64,000 bases of DNA from Haemaphysalis longicornis (lineage: Eukaryota > Arthropoda > Arachnida > Ixodida > Ixodidae), in the NCBI GenBank assembly GCA_013339765.2, contig CM023449.1, positions 114,809,070 to 114,873,069 of the forward strand, given 5' to 3'. Positions 23,980 through 35,125 of this stretch are shown piece by piece. The translations under genes and the position numbers were made by a program. Under the pieces are notes generated by a model, which saw nothing but the letters and a program-made list of their open reading frames with translations, was not told the DNA's origin and did not search any database. How positions within the stretch are numbered: position 1 is the first letter of the stretch; every line of letters begins with the position of its first letter.

Positions 23980-25059
23980 TAAAAGCTCGCACTCAACACA
24001 ACCGGCATAAGTATGCTACGCATTAGTAAATAATTCTCTGAAAATCTGCAGAATATTTTACCTGCAATACCCTAGCAGACGAGTTTTGTAACATGCGCTT
24101 GTGTTACCCCTAAGAACAAATTAAATTTGCAACACTAATGGCCGATGCCTCAAGATCCCTTAACTCTGCATACGAAGACACTATCCTTGTCTTCTCCATC
24201 AATTCGGAAACTACCGTATGAAATTTTCATCCGTAGCAAACTTGAATACCCACACAGAAACTACCTCATTGTCGCTCTAATAGCTGTTTAGAATCGCGTG
24301 CCCAGTTTTAATCAAAGTATGACAAGACTATCAACGTCACTGTCAATGTCTAGTTTCCAGACGAACATCATTGCAACTAAGCCTATTCCACATATGTATA
24401 ACTTTCCTGTCTCGCTTCATCGCTCATATTTTAGCCCGTGCGCTCATAACATCGCTTTTTCAACTCTTCAAGCACCCAACGTCTTCATGTTAGTACTAAC
24501 GCTTTGAAGCAATACTTCCTTCTCATTCCAATAGAACTGCAGAACTCCTATCCAGGATCCGTCATTGCAGAGCGCCAACCTTCAAATTTTGAGATATACT
24601 ATCCGACCATATGCTATATTAAGTGTGCAGTACCTCATTTCTTTTTTTTTTCCTTTGCTTTATCTACGCGCCGACTAAGGAATTGTTTCGGTAGTTTTTC
24701 CTTTCGTTAAATTTTGCGAGTTTTTACCTGATCATTTTCCAATGTTTGTATGACTGTTTCGGATTTAAGTAATTTTTTGGTTGTTGTTGCTTTTTGCTAC
24801 TTTCGTTGCTATTTACGGGACCATTTTTCTCATGTTTGTAGTACTGTTTCGCTGTTGCTTTTTGTCGAGCGAAAACCATCAAAATTTCCAAAAGGGAATA
24901 TGTGCCCATTACCTCTACCATCGTGCAACAGCCTCATCTCTTGTTTTATTTTGCGTTATTTTGTTTTTTTTTCGAAAACGCATATTTTATTGTCCTTTTC
25001 AGTTGTTGTTGCTTTTCATTTCACATGACTGTTCCTTCCTTGCGCGTATCCTCGTTTTA
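23980..25059. other. Intergenic, T-rich; possibly LINE 3' region
   Basis: Short overlapping T-rich frames only. The last part leads into the LINE-like tail at 25060-25125 and may belong to it, but no coding motif is visible. Confidence 0.3.
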
Positions 25060-25125
25060 TTCCCACCCCCGCTCCCCCTCATGTAATCCCTGCAAGGGGA
25101 CTTTAAGGGACTAATAAAATATAAA
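25060..25125 (+). mobile_element. LINE-like 3' end
   Basis: CCCCCTCATGTAATCCCTGC, then AAGGGGACTTTAAGGGACTA, then ATAAAATATAAAGATGAAG. This C-rich then A-rich ending resembles the 3' UTR end of CR1-like elements as I know them from arthropods. No ORF is attached. Confidence 0.35.
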
Positions 25126-25750
25126 GATGAAGAAGAGGGACGTGTTTATCCTATTCACAACTTCTTTTCCTTACAAACAAAATTTGTGTTCTTTATTTCT
25201 TATCGACATCTCACGTACCTTTTTTTACAGATATACACTTGATTGCGCATATGCGGGGATGTAAAAAACCACGACAGGTATACGCCTGGGTAGGTGCAAC
25301 GTTAATGCCGCCAATATCAGAAGCCCCTTAACAGGTACAAGTTCAAAGCTGTCGCTGTAAGCATTCCCACATTCATAGGGTTTGATACGACTATCGGCGT
25401 TGAATGCTACACTTTTCCAGATGTTTTCTGTGAGCCTGTAGTATTTTTGCACCACTTACCCGCACAACCGTACTTGTCAGGAAAGCCTCTTCAGTACATT
25501 TGGCGCTTACGTGAAAGCCATCCTACCGCGATAAGCTCTAGCGCAAGCACGCTTGTTGTTTCACAGAGAATCTGTGTACGTCTACGCCCCAAATTCTCAT
25601 TTCGCTGAAGCCTCTTCACTCGGCAAAGATTCTCTGCTCTATCTCGCCACCGCCGATGTCCTTTCGCAAGTTACGCAATCGGCTGATAGCGGCGCTAGCG
25701 CCTTTATCGGCGGTTTCACATTTATGTCGCTATTGGACAGTTCTGTGGCG
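25126..25750. other. Intergenic, nothing recognised
   Basis: Only short open frames without motifs. Confidence 0.35.
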
Positions 25751-25754
25751 TTCG

Positions 25755-25950
25755 CTTTCTCTCTCTCTCTCTCTCTCTCTCCTTTCTTCCTGTCTTTCTC
25801 TCTCACACCTTTTCTATTCCACCCCTAGCCTCCTCCCTAGTCTTTTATCCCCTCTTCCCCTCCCCACCGCACTGGGTTGTATGCAGGTGAGCTCCCTACT
25901 GAGCTCAATAATATCCCCAGTGCACTTTCCTTTCCTTTCTTCCATCCAAT
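25755..25950 (+). mobile_element. Second copy of the LINE 3' UTR, with (TC)n
   Basis: A TC microsatellite (about 25758-25781) leads into pyrimidine-rich DNA. This is followed by GCACTGGGTTGTATGCAGGT, GAGCTCCCTACTGAGCTCAA and TAATATCCCCAGTGC, homologous to 13911-14092. No coding part is adjacent, so it is a 3' fragment. Confidence 0.55.
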
Positions 25951-25959
25951 CACTTCTCT

Positions 25960-27948
25960 CTGTGGCGTTCGCGCGAAAGAACGGTGAGTAAAGTGGCATA
26001 CGCGCCTACCTGCACCACCTGAGTATACGCCTCGAGCTTCGCGATCGCTGCGCCGCCTGCCGCCGATTCTCCGCGGCGTTGACGGGATTTGCGCTGCGTG
26101 ACTGATAGGGGCTCGTGCAGTGTTTTGGTTCTATTTCGCTTCTTTTCGCCTTTCCGCGCCCTAAAAAAAACTTGTTATGCTGACGACTATAGGCCAAGAA
26201 GTACGTTTAGGTCACTTAAAAAGCAGCTGCGTCCTTCGTAGAGCACGCGATCGCTTGCAAGAGCTACCGGGGGACGCGGTTCTGCGCGCTTCGTCGCCGC
26301 TCTTCCAGGCGTCGGCGACGGCAGCAACATATCACTTATGTCACCTCCAAAACATCAGGCACAAATGAATTCTACTGACGCCTCGTTTAGACCTGATACT
26401 GGCACAATGAGAGGTTGGCTTCATTTTGCAGCGTGGACAACGAATGCGGCTTCGTTTCGCATATATACGCCGCAGAAAAAATATGTTTCGGGGATGTGAT
26501 TACGCAATCCCGGACAATAACTTATGCCTTTTATAAGAATATAAACCATGCGAAAATGTAAAGTATATTCCAAGCCTTTGCGTCGTTAAATATGTTCCCA
26601 CACACGCCATATAGCAAGAACCAAGGAAATGAAACCACGGAAAAATAAATGCTGTGCCAATGCAGAATTTTAACATAATAGCTCTAACGGAAATAAAAAA
26701 AAACAGTGCAGCTTCTGGCATGCTAAAGACGTTCGTCTAAACTTAAGCCAGGTAGGTTTCACTAGACCAACTATACGCGAAATGCACTGCTATTTCGCGA
26801 GACATTGGTGGGGGGGGGGGGGGGGGGTGCGGGGGGGGGGACGCCGTGTACAAATGCGGAGCGGAATCAAGCAATGAACGTTTTAGTAATCCCACACACA
26901 AATCTCCCGTTCACTTTCATTTGTTTTCGACTTTGACGAACAGCTGATCGTTAGGCGGACGCATTTTTGGCAGTTACAAGAGATGAAGGCTGTCATTGGA
27001 AGGGGGTGGTATCTGATAAGGCCCTCTGATTTCAGTTTCTGATTTATTCTGCAGGCTCCCTGTGCCATATGACGATATTTCGAAGAAGCATTTAGTCGCG
27101 GACGCGGATTATATTGTAAGCCCGTCTCCGCGCTGCTCGGAGAGGATATATGTAGCAGATAAAGGTCTGCGGGCGCGCACCTCACGACAAGACGACTCTG
27201 TCGTGTGCTCAGCCCCGAGTATAATTATGCATTGTCTATCATAATTTTGTTGATTATTCCCGAAATTAACACAGACTGGCTTGTAAATGGTGGTGATCAA
27301 TATCTGAGGTTTAATATTGGCAAACGTAACTGGTGTGCTGTCAGGTATGAGTGCTCTGCTGATTATGTAAGCGCACAAAAACCGATTTAAATCCTAGTGT
27401 ATAGCCGTAGCATGAACATCTGAGGAACCAGTGGTTACGGAGACACGGCTAGTAAATTCAGGTCAGTGTAACTACAATCAGCTCCATCATACGCCGGTTC
27501 CGCGACGCTGGCCTGTGACACACACCTGGCGCTTATACAGACCGAAAATACCACACTAAGATAGCGTCGGAAGCATTTGCACTCTCGTAAACACACCCCA
27601 TTTGCGAACAGAGTGACTTGTCTACACAAACATGGATTTCAAACGCCCACAAACGGTAAATCTCAGTCGTGAACGTGCCGCAAAAGCAGCGGCGGCACTG
27701 GGGAGCGGGGCGCGGACTCCCGCGCCTGCTTTCGAAACGGGCCGTTAGGGGGATTTCAGTGGCGCCCCTACAGGCCGCGCTCGAGGCGTATAACCGGCCG
27801 TCACGCACAGGAGCGGGATTAGGAATCAAAACTACGGAATGCAGCTGCCACCGAAAGTGCGGCCGCCGCCATTGTTTCGTCAAATTACACCTCTTTAGTA
27901 GGCTTCAACGCCTCCGGAGTGGCAAAGAAATTGCCCGTGTGTAATGCT
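25960..27948. other. Intergenic; long G tracts
   Basis: No recognised gene. G-runs at 26810-26827 and 26831-26840 are separated by TGC. The rest is unique-looking DNA. Confidence 0.4.
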
Positions 27949-27958
27949 GACGTAAGAG
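27949..27958. repeat. Target-site duplication, 3' side of I-clade LINE
   Basis: GACGTAAGAG, identical to 33734-33743. It abuts the CAA-rich tail of the minus-strand LINE and fixes its 3' border. Confidence 0.85.
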
Positions 27959-28172
27959 TTGTTGTTGTTGTAATCCTTTATTTCGAAGGGAAGGCCATGC
28001 GGCCATATTAAGGGAGGAGGGGTAAGAGGCAGGGAGGAGTAGCCGGGTAGCACAAATGGTGGGTCCTTGAACGATTTAGAAGAGATCACTGCCGTCAGCA
28101 GAGCCAGGCTATGGTTACTGGGATCATGTGAGTGCAGTCAAGTCAACTTTTACGACCGATGTAGGCCCCGGT

Positions 28173-31100
28173 TTACACTAATCTCGAGAGACCACTCTCT
28201 AGGCCGAACACCCCGAGGGCTGAGAGAAAATTAGCGTCTTCGAAGGGGGGCTCGTCTTGAGAGGAATCACGTGGCAAAGCGTTGACGAGTATTGGGCGGT
28301 ACAAAGAAAATGCGGCGCAGTGCCAGATTAAGTGGTTGAGGGTGGCGAACCCTAACGCTTGACAGTAGGGGCAGTAAGGAGGTGGAGATTTTGCCGGGTG
28401 AATCCATTTTCTCATGATGTGGGGTGTGAGGGCTGCGTTAGCAATAGTTTTGTTGATGAAGATTTCCGCAGAGCGAGGCATCGGAGGAGCCAGAGCCAGG
28501 TAGCCAGCGAGAGTAACGGCCGCAAGGCGTACTTTCCGAGCATGGCGTGCGCGGTCAAGTTGAAGGCGAGGGTGAGGAGAGGGGCGCGACGCGTCGTCGT
28601 CCAGGGGAGGGGTACTAGTGAGACACTCCCTTGCTGCATCGTGTGCAGCCTGGTTGCCCCCATCCGAGTCCCCATGCCAATCGGGCAGTAGTCCCATTGC
28701 GAGCCAAAATGGCGATCACGTGTTGGATTTCGTGAACAGTTGGGTGATCACTGAAGGGCTTGCGGAGTTCTTGAAGTGCCAGGTGGGAGTCCGTGAGGAT
28801 CCGAAAATGTGGAGGGGGCGGCGTTGCAATATTGTAGGTCAGGTGATCCGATGCGCAGAGGATGCTCTGATGTTCTGCTTCCAAGGGAGACGAGTGGTAT
28901 CCTGGCCGAATGACAGAGCCATCCAAGTCCGGCCGAGCTGGGCAGCGCCAGGCCAGACCCATATGGGAAGGCGAAAGGCTGGCGTCCGTGTAAATGTCCA
29001 CTTCATCTGGCAATTTTGCCGCAAGGACGCGCTGAAGGGCTTTCTCACGGGCAACTGGTCGGGTACGAGGGATACCAGTTCGCTGATGGGCCACTGTGAC
29101 AGGCGGGAGTGACCAAAGGGGTGGCGGGGGTGAGGCCGAGGCAAGCGCCGGAAGAATTCGCAGGTCCCAGGCGGAGAGTGCAGTCCCCTGTGGCGTTAAT
29201 GTCCGCCTAAGGTCATGTTGTCCGACAGTTTCCGTGAGAATCTATTCCATGGGAGGCATAGGAGCAGCCCGTTCGAGAGCATCGATGCGGGTATGCCTGG
29301 GAAGTCCAGTGATGGTGCGGAGCATGGCCCGATAAAGGACCGCTAAATGTTTCTTATGAGTCGGGGATAGGCTGTAGGCCGGAGCGCCATAAGTGAGACG
29401 ACCGACCGCTACCGCCCGACAGAGCGTGAGGCATGCCGATTGGTGGGCACCGCCAAATTTGTTTGACAGACGAGAGATTAAGTGGAGCATTGGCTTCCAA
29501 TTTTTCCGCAGTAGACTTATCCACTGTCGAGCGCTGTTGTGGCTGGCGAGGGGGATGCCGAGCAAGCGAATATGACCACAGTGGGAGGAAATGGGTGTGT
29601 CGCCGATGTAAATTGTATGATGCATACTAGTGGGTGGCTGGTGCCGACCGTGGACCAGGATAAATTCGGTCTTCTCGGGTGCTAACTCAAGGCCGAGAGT
29701 TGGAAGAGTAGTGGAAAGGCTGTTCACCGCCGCCTGCAATTCTGTTGCCATGTCCTCCGTGCAGTCGTACTCGGCGGCCTCAACCCATACTGTGAGGTCG
29801 TCGGCATAGATGGCAAAACGAGCAGCAGTGTCCCGTTCTAGGTTGCGGGCGACGCGTGCCATGGTCAAATTGAAAAGTACGGGTCCAAGGACAGAGCCCT
29901 GTGGAACGCCCCTATCTAGATAAAATGTCCTGGGGCTCCATCCTGGATGCGTGCTGTGGAGCCGAATCGGTCGATTTTCTAAAAAATTCCTGATCCAGTT
30001 TTGGGTTCTTTGGCTTGGAAAGGCTATAGCGAGCTCTTCAAGGATCGCTGCCTGACTAACATTGTCAAAGGCTTTTCGCACGTCGCAAGTGAGGACATAA
30101 TCTGGATTACCAGCTCGTGACGTACGGTTCAGAACGCGTCGCAGTAGCCAAAGTCAATCGTGAGTACCAAGGTGAGGACGGAAGCCAGTCTGGGACGGAT
30201 GGAACCACGGGCGTACATATTCCAAATAATATTGAAGGCGATTGTTGATCAGGCGTTCAATAAGTTTACAGATGGTGGGTGTAAGAGAAATAGGCCGGAG
30301 ATTAGTCAGCACAGAAGGGTCTTTGTTTGGCTTCGGTATCGGGTGAACCAGTGTCAGTTTGAGTTCGTCCGGAACGTCACCAGAGGCCCAGTAAGTGTTA
30401 ATCATGTTTAGCAGTACTGAGTGTGCAGACTCGTCCGAGTTACGCAGCTGCTGCCATGTCACGCCATCATGACCAGGTGCAGAATGTGGTTTGCCCTGGT
30501 GAAGAGCCGCTTGTAACTCCCCCATGGTGAAGGGGGCATCGAGATTTCTATCCACGTCTGAAATCATTATGGTCGGCAGCAGAGGGTGGGGACTGAGTGA
30601 GGCACGTGGGAAAAAAAGTCGTTATCAGGCGATGTTCTACGTCCGCTGGTGGGTCCCGGAGAGTGAGGGAAGCGAATAGAGTAGGTTTTTCCTTGCGCTT
30701 GCCCGACAAGCTCCGAAACGTGCTCCACAGCCTGGAAAGGCCTCGTTCTTTAGCGAGCTTAGCACAGAGACTATGCCAATGCTCGTTGGAAAGGGAGCGC
30801 TGGTATTGTCGGATGATTTGGTACTGACGACGAATACGAATCAGGTCTCGGTGACGTTTGCCGTTGGTTAGATAGCGAGTCGTGAGGGTTTGCACGTGGT
30901 TCCACAGGTTGGTAAGATGAGCGTCCAGTGCGGGTGTTGCAGAGTCACATGAGATTTCCTCTGTAGCCTGTGCTTTCGCAGAGTGTATGGCAGCAGTGAA
31001 CTGCGGTAAGGTTACATTCTGAGGGATACGGAGGGTGGTTCGAAAGGTTTGCCAATCAATGTGCGAAAGATATTGTCGAGTGCGGAAGCGCTTGCCTCGG

Positions 31101-31800
31101 AGAGTGAGAAGAATAGGATAATGATCACTACCCCAAGTGGTGGTATAGGGCTCCACGTGCGAATCACTCCTGTAGTGGCAATGGTTAGGTCAGGCGAAGT
31201 GTTTTTCTGCCGTCGATGAAGACCCACACGGGTGGCTAACGTAGGGTCATTAAGAAGGGAGAGACCGCAATCGTCAATCGCCGCCTCAAGGCACGAGCCT
31301 CGACCATCCGTAGAATCGTATGCCCACGTAGTGCTTTTCGCATTAAAGTCCCCGCCGATGACAATTGGGGTGTGGGGATCTTGCAAGACAAGGTGGCGTA
31401 ACCAATTATAGTTGACAGATTTCTGAGAGCCGGTGACTGGGCGGTAATACAGAGACGCCGCGAGTAGTGGTTTCCCATCAGGTAGGCGCACTTGCACTAT
31501 GACCACTTCGTGATCCTTTGAGCATTGGCCCGGGACGGACACCTTGCAGCAACCAAGGTCTGACCGCACTAAGACAGCCGCTTGTTCCACCACTGATGGT
31601 TGGGTGGGCGATGGGACTTTGCCTTGGTGAGTTATGGACGGTTCCGAATAAGTTGTGTAGCCTGTAATTTTTGGCATGTATCTGGTTTCTTGAAGAAGGA
31701 TTAGAACAGGCAGAATTTGCGCTACTCGACTTGAAAGAATGGGAGCCGATTGATTAAAACTGCGACAGTTCCACTGCAACACGCAGAGAGGCCGCTTCAT
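28173..31800 (-). pseudogene. LINE ORF2: endonuclease, reverse transcriptase, RNase H (broken)
   Basis: ORF2 (~1,209 codons if unbroken) starts at the ATG at 31800, which overlaps the ORF1 stop as ATGA. The N-terminal AP-like endonuclease shows LQWNCRS, LLQETR and IGGDFNAKSTTW, and after a frameshift near 31150 WGSDHYP. A linker leads to the reverse transcriptase, with a second frameshift near 30575. It shows IPKPNKDPSVLTNLRPISL, CDVRKAFDNV (A box), RGVPQGSVLGPVLF (B box) and FAIYADDLTVW (catalytic YADD). A TGA at 30154-30156 and a TAG at 29242-29244 interrupt it in frame. RNase H follows with DIYTDASL, LEAEHQSI and LTDSHLAL (the D, E, D residues). After a third frameshift near 28685 come a degenerate final motif (WHGDSDGGNQAAHDAARE) and CPYCQALGFATLNHLIWHC, a CX2C...HX4HC zinc-like C-terminus. 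It would copy the element RNA at a nicked target. Confidence 0.92.
31797..31800 (-). promoter_or_regulatory. ATGA stop/start overlap joining ORF1 and ORF2
   Basis: The last two bases of the ORF2 start overlap the ORF1 stop (ATG and TGA sharing TG). Such overlaps are known in some non-LTR retrotransposons to allow ORF2 translation by termination-reinitiation. That use here is inferred. Confidence 0.75.
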
Positions 31801-33545
31801 TGTCCAAGGGTACTGCGGGGAGTAATCTTTCTTGGCGGTGGGTCCGCTTCATTTGGAACACCGGGAAGGCTTTGGATAAAGTTCATCATAGCCGTAGTTT
31901 GCTGAGCATACTGTTGTGTGAAGGTCCGGAGCTTGTCCATATCAGCCAACCGAGCGCGACGTTCTTGCTGTATGTCTGCGCGAATGAATTTCAGCACTTG
32001 CATAATATCGTTCGTTTCAGTACCCCGTTGTGAGGTAGCGGTACGCTTGACGCTAGTACTACGGCTCTTCCGTTGCTTCGGCATCGGGGGCAGGGGGTTA
32101 CGGAGGGCCGACTTCGCATGTGTAGTCGGGGATACAGTTGTGGGGGGTTGAGTACCGATAGCTGATGTTGCTGGCGCTGTTGTGTGAGAGGGAGCTGTTT
32201 GGACGGGCACGGTATGGGACCCTTGGCGGTATGCTGCAATTTCAGCCTTGAGCTGCGCATTCTCTTCACGAAGCAGATGGAGTTCAGAACGAAGGCTATC
32301 AAGCTGGGTTAGTACGGTTTGCAGAATCGAATCACCTGTTGGCGAAAGTGAAGGTGGGGAACCAGCTGTAGCGCTATCGGCAGTGCTGGTGCTCGAGGTG
32401 CCGTGAGAACGTACACGATCCGCCCAGGATACTCCATCTTGCACTTTGGAATAGGTACGAGGTGGGGAGGCAGTGCGGGCAGGACACGTGGGGTCCACCG
32501 CCAGATGACCATCTTTTTTACAAGCCACACAATAAAGTGTGCGCTCGCATGGCTCAGCTTCAGCATGACCGCGCCCACATTTGCGGCACACCGGTTGGTG
32601 CGGGCAGTACTTCGCCATGTGCCCGATGCTGTGGCATGCGAAGCAGACCATTCGCTTTGGCTGGTAAGGCGATACTTTAACTATAGCCATGTAATATTTT
32701 ACCACGTGTGGTATCGTAGGGGAGTCGAAAGTCAGGACTGCTCGATTTGTTTTGCCTATTCGTTGCGCCTCCAAGACATCCGCTTGCTCGCAGCGGATCC
32801 AATTCAAAATTGTTTCATTTGAATCTTCAGGTTCCACTGTAATTACTCCACGGGAACTGTTGGCACGATTTGGGGATTGTCTTACCTCTATGGGAAAGTT
32901 GACCAAACGGTTATTGGCGTGAAAGGAGAGACTCGTAGTTGCAAGGAGGCGGTTTGCGTGCTCCTGGTCATATAAAGTAATCTGAATGCAGTTTGCAGCG
33001 ATGTCGTAGCGGTGCGTAGCGAGTTCAGCCATTTAGGGGGTGGGGGCAAGAGTGCCTAACAGATGTGCGAGGGCATTTTTAGGTATATCGCGCACACTGA
33101 TTTTTGTGAGTGGTCTCAACAAGAAAAGTGCTCGGGGCCTACTTACCCTGTCTAGGCGAGTTATTGCAGTCTTCCGATTTGGCTTGACTCGAGTCCAGAT
33201 CTTCCAGGGGCCGTCATTATCAAAATTGCTGCCGTCTTGTTCCATGACTTGACCGTCCGTGTCTTCAGGGGTACTAGTTGCAGGGGTGGAGGCTGTAGCT
33301 TGCGAGAGCGCCAACTGCGGAGAAGCGAGGACCAGTTGAGCGGGGGCCAGCAAGGTGCCACTAGGAGCATGAAGCGCCGATCTTGAAAGTTGTGGATGGT
33401 CTGAAGAAGACGGTGGTGCCGCCGACATCATGCGCGAGCACGCTGGAGGAGCAAGCGGGAGGAGTCCGAGCACGTGCGAAGGAGCGCGGTCGCAGCCGGC
33501 CGCCTCGCTGCCGTGCAAGAGGCTTAGCTGGCGGGCACAGTTCAA
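31797..33545 (-). pseudogene. LINE ORF1 (gag-like) with three zinc knuckles, one internal stop
   Basis: ORF1 encodes the RNA-binding gag-like protein that packages LINE RNA. The upstream 170-codon part is Ala/Pro/Ser-rich and contains GPWKIWTRVKPNRKT, a short motif common in arthropod I-clade gags. It ends in TAA at 33033-33035. An in-frame ATG follows immediately and opens 411 more codons. That part has an RRM-like folded region (residues ~1-120) and then three knuckles: CFACHSIGHMAKYC (CX2CX4HX4C, 130-143), CRKCGRGHAEAEPC (149-162) and CVACKKDGHLAVDPTC (168-183). Next come a leucine-rich heptad stretch (LRSELHLLREENAQLKAEI, ~245-265) and a basic Ser/Thr-rich tail. The sequence across the TAA (LAPTP/MAELATHRYD) keeps one frame, so either a nonsense mutation split one protein or the stop is native. 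Confidence 0.88.
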
Positions 33546-33733
33546 TCGGCCAGGAATGCGTCATCCGGTGGTCAGATCCGCTGGAGACGAGCACGAAGGG
33601 GAAGCTGGTCACTTCGCGACACTTTAGAGCACACACTCAAGGTGATAACACCAACAAGTCCGGCACTACCAGAGGTCGAAGACGGAGCCTATGGAACACA
33701 TGTCTACCTTCTTCGAGCGCAGGTGGCGCCCTC

Positions 33734-33743
33734 GACGTAAGAG
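33734..33743. repeat. Target-site duplication, 5' side of I-clade LINE
   Basis: GACGTAAGAG, identical to 27949-27958. It defines the 5' end of the LINE at 33733. Confidence 0.85.
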
Positions 33744-34048
33744 AATAATTTTGTTCAATATGAAAGTCCTTCGGAGCGACATTTCTCCCGCTGTCTTTCA
33801 CTTTTAGGCACGTGCAGATCACCGTGTACCAGTTTCTGCATGCAAGGGTGGGGGGTGGAGAGAGTGGCGCGGGAACGCGCAGCTAGGTCGCATGGCCTCA
33901 CCGATGCATGCTCCTTTCGCTGGTGAGAGATCTAAACATGGCCGTCCCACGGCACAGAGCGACCTTTGTGTCGCCATCTTTGGTAAAGTGGGTTTGGTTG
34001 CTGTGCCCACGACGCGGAAAAAAAAGGGCAGAAAAGGGTCCACGTTTT

Positions 34049-34620
34049 AGGGGCGAAGCTCCTTAAGTCATGGGTCTGTCCATCCCTTGTGTCTCGTGGT
34101 ACGTGACCGCCGCATGCTTTCGGAGATGTCGCAAAGTGGGCCGCGTTGCACGCGCAAGAACCGGCTGCAACCGGCAGCGCAAACTCGGCACCGGGAGCGC
34201 GAGCTTGTCTGTGTTCGCCAACGGAGGCGCGAGCGCACGTGCACTGCGAGGGGTAGATCACGCAAGATATCACGCCACGAACGCAGGCAGTCGTTCTCGG
34301 AGATCGAACGAGACGCAAAGACCTTTGCTCGTTTCCTCTCGTCTTGTTCGGGCACAAGTTCGCCCTAAATAAAAGTTCTTTCTTTACCGTTGTGTCCCAT
34401 CCTACGTGACAAATTGTGGTGGAGGTGCGGGGTAGTCCTCGATGGCGCGGGGTCTATCACCAGGTCTGGGCCTGGGCGCATTGACTCCGAAAATAAAAGT
34501 TGATTTGTACAATGTACGCACACAGTCTTTCGTCTTTCTTAATGATGTAATAGGCGAACTTTCACGGGAGAGTTACGGTTACCGATGATCTCCCCCTCTC
34601 GAGCTTCGCCCCACTTATCA
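34049..34620 (+). mobile_element. Repeat bounded by GCGAAGC hairpins; possible LTR fragment
   Basis: The left end is AGGGGC-GAA-GCTCCTTAA (34049-34066) and the right end, read inward, has GTGGGGCGAAGCTCGAGAG (about 34614-34596). Between them lies a CpG-rich section, then CCTAAATAAAAGTTCTTTC (polyadenylation-like, 34362-34380), CCTACGTGACAAA and TTGTGGTGGAGGTGC. An AATAAA followed by ...ACA and a TGGTGG-type downstream stretch resembles an LTR edge with primer-binding region, but no gag or pol follows. The end hairpins alternatively suggest a fold-back element. Confidence 0.35.
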
Positions 34621-35116
34621 TCATTCATTCCGTGGATATGGCGTGATTTTTTTCTGCTAAAATATAGCTCGGGTCCTTCCAAGTTTCATAACGCGTTTTG
34701 GCTGGGAAGTATGCTCAATCGCAAATCACAAACAAACGTATTTCTTCTTTCGTACTAACTTAACAGCGTGCAGTTACGCTGCCCATCTTTTCTCACAGAA
34801 TTGAAAAGCACTAAATTTTGCGAATTTATTTTTTGCAGTTCAATGTACAAATTCTTTTGCGACTTTTTCAACGTTGTGATTAAAACATACCTGAGACGTA
34901 AAACTGTGAGTTATCTGCTGTTCGGAATGCGTTGAAGTTTCAACGATTAAAAATGTCACCTGAATGCAGCGAAGGAAATCATAGAGCACATCGGTTTGCA
35001 GATAAAATTTTGAATTCCGGAAATCCGTTTCGTGGCAGTCATACCTTCATTGTGGGCGAATGCCGGTGCTTATATTTTACCTTGCTAACAACGGGACAAT
35101 TACTGATAAATACAAA
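34621..35116. other. Intergenic, nothing recognised
   Basis: AT-rich, with short frames only. Confidence 0.4.
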
Positions 35117-35125
35117 AAGTATTTC
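35117..35125. repeat. 9-bp direct repeat flanking Penelope-like element (left)
   Basis: AAGTATTTC, identical to 36111-36119 on the other side. It is probably a target duplication. Confidence 0.65.

Larger units (their letters stand above)
27959..33733 (-). mobile_element. Near-complete I-clade non-LTR retrotransposon
   Basis: This is a 5.8-kb LINE on the minus strand with a 5' UTR (33733-33546), ORF1 with zinc knuckles (33545-31797), ORF2 with endonuclease, reverse transcriptase and RNase H (31800-28173) and a 214-bp 3' UTR ending in repeated CAA (TTACAACAACAACAACTC-like at about 27977-27959). Exact 10-bp copies of GACGTAAGAG flank it, marking one full-length insertion. The RNase H downstream of the reverse transcriptase and a gag with three CCHC knuckles place it in the I clade. 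Six lesions (one stop in ORF1; two stops and three frameshifts in ORF2) make this copy inactive, unless some are assembly errors. Confidence 0.92.

Noticed and set aside
33040..34372. Several plus-strand frames of 60-120 codons
   Set aside because: They are antisense shadows of the LINE ORF1 and 5' UTR or lie in CpG-rich repeat DNA.
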